In this document: positions 62,245-64,000 of the stretch, in pieces
Layout of the letters: each line of letters opens with the position of its first letter
Position numbering within the stretch: the first letter of the stretch is position 1
Assembly: GCF_016839145.1 (NCBI RefSeq)
Contig: NZ_CP069303.1
Span: 1,054,001-1,118,000 of the forward strand
Direction: 5' to 3'
DNA from: Shinella sp. PSBB067
Lineage (GTDB): Bacteria; Pseudomonadota; Alphaproteobacteria; Rhizobiales; Rhizobiaceae
DNA: 64,000 nt
Program-made: the position numbers and the translations under genes
The notes under the pieces: model-generated
Told to the model about the DNA's origin: nothing
Databases searched by the model: none
What the model saw: only the letters and a program-made list of their open reading frames with translations

Positions 62245-63612
62245 ATGACGGCACGAATCCTCGTCGTCGACGACATCCCGGCCAATGTGAAGCTGCTCGA
62301 GGCGCGGCTTCTGGCCGAGTATTTCGACGTGCTGACGGCCGAGAACGGCTACGATGCCCTGTCCATCTGCGAACGCACCCAGGTCGACCTCATCCTGCTC
62401 GACGTCATGATGCCGGGCATCGACGGGTTCGAGGTCTGCGAGCGGCTGAAGGCCAATCCGCGCACCGCCCACATTCCCGTCGTCATGGTCACGGCCCTCG
62501 ACCAGCCGTCCGACCGCGTGCGCGGCCTGAAAGCCGGTGCCGACGATTTCCTCACCAAGCCCGTCAACGACCTGCAGCTCATGGCGCGGGTGAAGAGCCT
62601 CGTGCGCCTGAAGACGCTGACGGACGAATTGCGCCTGCGCGCGGCGACCGCCCATGCCATCTCCATGGAAGAAGGGCTCGACAGCAATCTCGGCGACGAG
62701 CCGGGCGACGTGCTGCTCGTCGATGCCCGCGCGTCCTCGCAGGAGCGCATCGCGCGTGCATTGAAGCCGGTCGCGGACGTTACCTGCATGTCCGATCCGC
62801 AGGCCGCGCTCTTCCAGGCGGCCGAAAGCAATTTCGAGCTCGTGATCGTCAACGCCAATTTCAACGACTACGATCCGCTGCGCCTATGCTCGCAGCTCCG
62901 CTCGCTGGAGCGCACCCGATTCCTGCCGATCCTGCTCATCACGGAGCAGGGGGATGACGACATCGTCGTGCGCGCCCTGGACCTCGGCGTGACCGATTAC
63001 CTGATACGCCCGATCGACCCGAACGAGCTGATCGCCCGCAGCCTCACGCAGATCCGCCGCAAGCGCTGCAACGACCGCCTGCGCGCCAGCGTGCGCCAGA
63101 CGATCGAGCTCGCCGTCACCGATGGCCTGACGGGCCTGCACAACCGCCGCTACCTCGACAACCACATGAAGCTCTTGATCGACCGCGCGACGGCCCGGGG
63201 CCGCCCGCTCTCGATCTGCATGACGGACATAGACCGCTTCAAGCTGGTCAACGACACCTATGGCCACGATGCGGGCGATGCCGTGCTGCGCCAGTTCGCC
63301 AACCGCGTCCGCTCCGCCGTGCGCGGCGCCGACCTTGCCTGCCGCTATGGCGGGGAGGAGTTCGTGCTGGTCATGCCGGACACGTCCCGCGACATGGCGG
63401 CCGGCGTCGCCGAGCGCCTGCGCACCATCGTCGAGCGCGAACCGTTCCGCATCCCCGGCACGGATGTCGTGCTGCCGATCACGGCCTCTCTCGGCCTCGC
63501 CTCCATCCTGCCCGAAGGCGACAGCCCCGAGGCGTTGCTGAAGCGCGCCGACGCCGCGCTCTACGAGGCCAAGCGCTCCGGGCGCAACCGGGTCGTCGCC
63601 GCGGCCGCCTGA
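62245..63612 (+). CDS. pleD: Diguanylate cyclase response regulator PleD
   Basis: The 455-residue protein makes cyclic di-GMP. It has a first receiver domain (Asp53 in LILLDVMMPGIDGFE), a second, degenerate receiver (about 150–280) with Asn where the phospho-Asp should be (LVIVNANFND), and a GGDEF domain with RYGGEEF. Five residues before that motif, an RGAD (RxxD) inhibitory site indicates product feedback. This is the Caulobacter PleD architecture. It is cotranscribed with divK. Confidence 0.96.
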   Translation: MTARILVVDDIPANVKLLEARLLAEYFDVLTAENGYDALSICERTQVDLILLDVMMPGIDGFEVCERLKANPRTAHIPVVMVTALDQPSDRVRGLKAGADDFLTKPVNDLQLMARVKSLVRLKTLTDELRLRAATAHAISMEEGLDSNLGDEPGDVLLVDARASSQERIARALKPVADVTCMSDPQAALFQAAESNFELVIVNANFNDYDPLRLCSQLRSLERTRFLPILLITEQGDDDIVVRALDLGVTDYLIRPIDPNELIARSLTQIRRKRCNDRLRASVRQTIELAVTDGLTGLHNRRYLDNHMKLLIDRATARGRPLSICMTDIDRFKLVNDTYGHDAGDAVLRQFANRVRSAVRGADLACRYGGEEFVLVMPDTSRDMAAGVAERLRTIVEREPFRIPGTDVVLPITASLGLASILPEGDSPEALLKRADAALYEAKRSGRNRVVAAAA

Positions 63613-64000
63613 CCGGCGCACGAAAAGGCATTGTCCACAGGCTTTTTCATATTTCGGACATTTGCTTTTGATTCCAGCCGCTTGCCTTCCGTTGAAGGTG
63701 TCCCGTCATTCCATGGGGCGCGGGACCGGATTCGGCGTCGAATCGTACTTTTCATTTTTGATGTTACTAATCAACGGCTTGCCCGGCGCGCAATTATTCC
63801 GTGTGCTTGTCGGGGAATTTCCTGGGTTGCAATGAGATCGCGTCTGGGTTGGGGAAGAGCGTGGCCGCGCCGTTGCCTTGCAGGGCGCAAGCGCCGTCCG
63901 ATGGAACAAAGCGGGACCCGGCGGTTAACTATGAGACAACGAGCCGGCGCGGGAGCGTTAAGAATTCGTTGATTTTTTTTCTTTTTAGCGCGATGCTCAA
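63613..64000. other. 388-bp gene-free end of window
   Basis: No coding frame is convincing. Near the end, CAACGA (63937–63942) and TCGTTG (63966–63971) could form a stem with a GC-rich 23-nt loop, followed by T8-C-T5, a weak terminator candidate. TTAA-N7-TTGA (63958–63972) in the same place resembles a CtrA box (TTAA-N7-TTAA) with one mismatch. Both are low-confidence. Confidence 0.35.

Overview
The window is GC-rich, densely coded DNA from an alphaproteobacterium, almost certainly a member of the Rhizobiaceae (Rhizobium/Agrobacterium/Ensifer/Shinella group). The evidence is the conserved runs clpX–lon–HU, a complete 14-subunit nuoA–N operon followed by birA–rnj–mce–DUF1467–proS–lolC–lolD, the DUF3572–divK–pleD cell-cycle cluster, the five-step hut pathway, GAAC-N7-GAAC type LexA boxes, and palindromic intergenic repeats of the rhizobial RIME type. 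I cannot name the genus. No prophage, insertion sequence, CRISPR array or rRNA operon is visible.

Layout. 1–3.9 kb: the 3' end of clpX, a periplasmic OB-fold protein on the minus strand, lon with an RpoH-like promoter, and the HU gene. 4.0–6.9 kb: a secreted phytase-type esterase-like protein and a MarR regulator whose promoter predicts a leaderless mRNA. 7.0–11.8 kb: an SbcD/SbcC-like nuclease–ATPase pair of the YhaO/YhaN type. 11.9–15.0 kb: a small membrane protein and a fused secDF. 15.0–18.3 kb, minus strand: a DauA-like FAD dehydrogenase, a LysR regulator and a basic-amino-acid binding protein, possibly a D-arginine/lysine utilisation set. 18.3–19.3 kb: an aldo/keto reductase. 19.4–27.6 kb: histidine utilisation, with hutI-H-G-U-D on minus and hutF-hutC on plus, diverging from a short operator region. 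28.1–28.7 kb: tRNA-Val(UAC) on minus and two identical tRNA-Asp(GUC) genes on plus. 28.8–29.7 kb: an SPFH protein.

30.0–45.9 kb is the complex I operon. It carries two non-standard additions: a helix-hairpin-helix tail on NuoE and a separate small protein between nuoF and nuoG ending in the same domain. A 58-codon ORF is also coupled to nuoD. 45.9–53.3 kb: biotin ligase, RNase J, methylmalonyl-CoA epimerase, DUF1467, a 720-bp gene-free stretch with an orphan terminator, prolyl-tRNA synthetase and the LolCD exporter.

53.5–61.4 kb has a DNA-damage flavour. A 28-residue membrane peptide with a LexA box inside its promoter lies just upstream of dnaE and looks like a rhizobial counterpart of the Caulobacter cell-division inhibitor SidA. 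Further on, dinB (Pol IV) also carries a LexA box at its transcription start. In between are a DinB-fold protein diverging from a TetR regulator, and an L,D-transpeptidase. 61.4–63.6 kb holds DUF3572, divK and pleD (cell cycle and cyclic-di-GMP). The last 388 bp contain no gene.

The strongest candidate for something new is the SOS-controlled micro-peptide ahead of dnaE. Next come the duplicated HhH domain inside the nuo operon, the Shine-Dalgarno-sequestering hairpin before the amino-acid binding protein, the apparent ATT start of hutC, and the orphan terminator in the DUF1467–proS gap.
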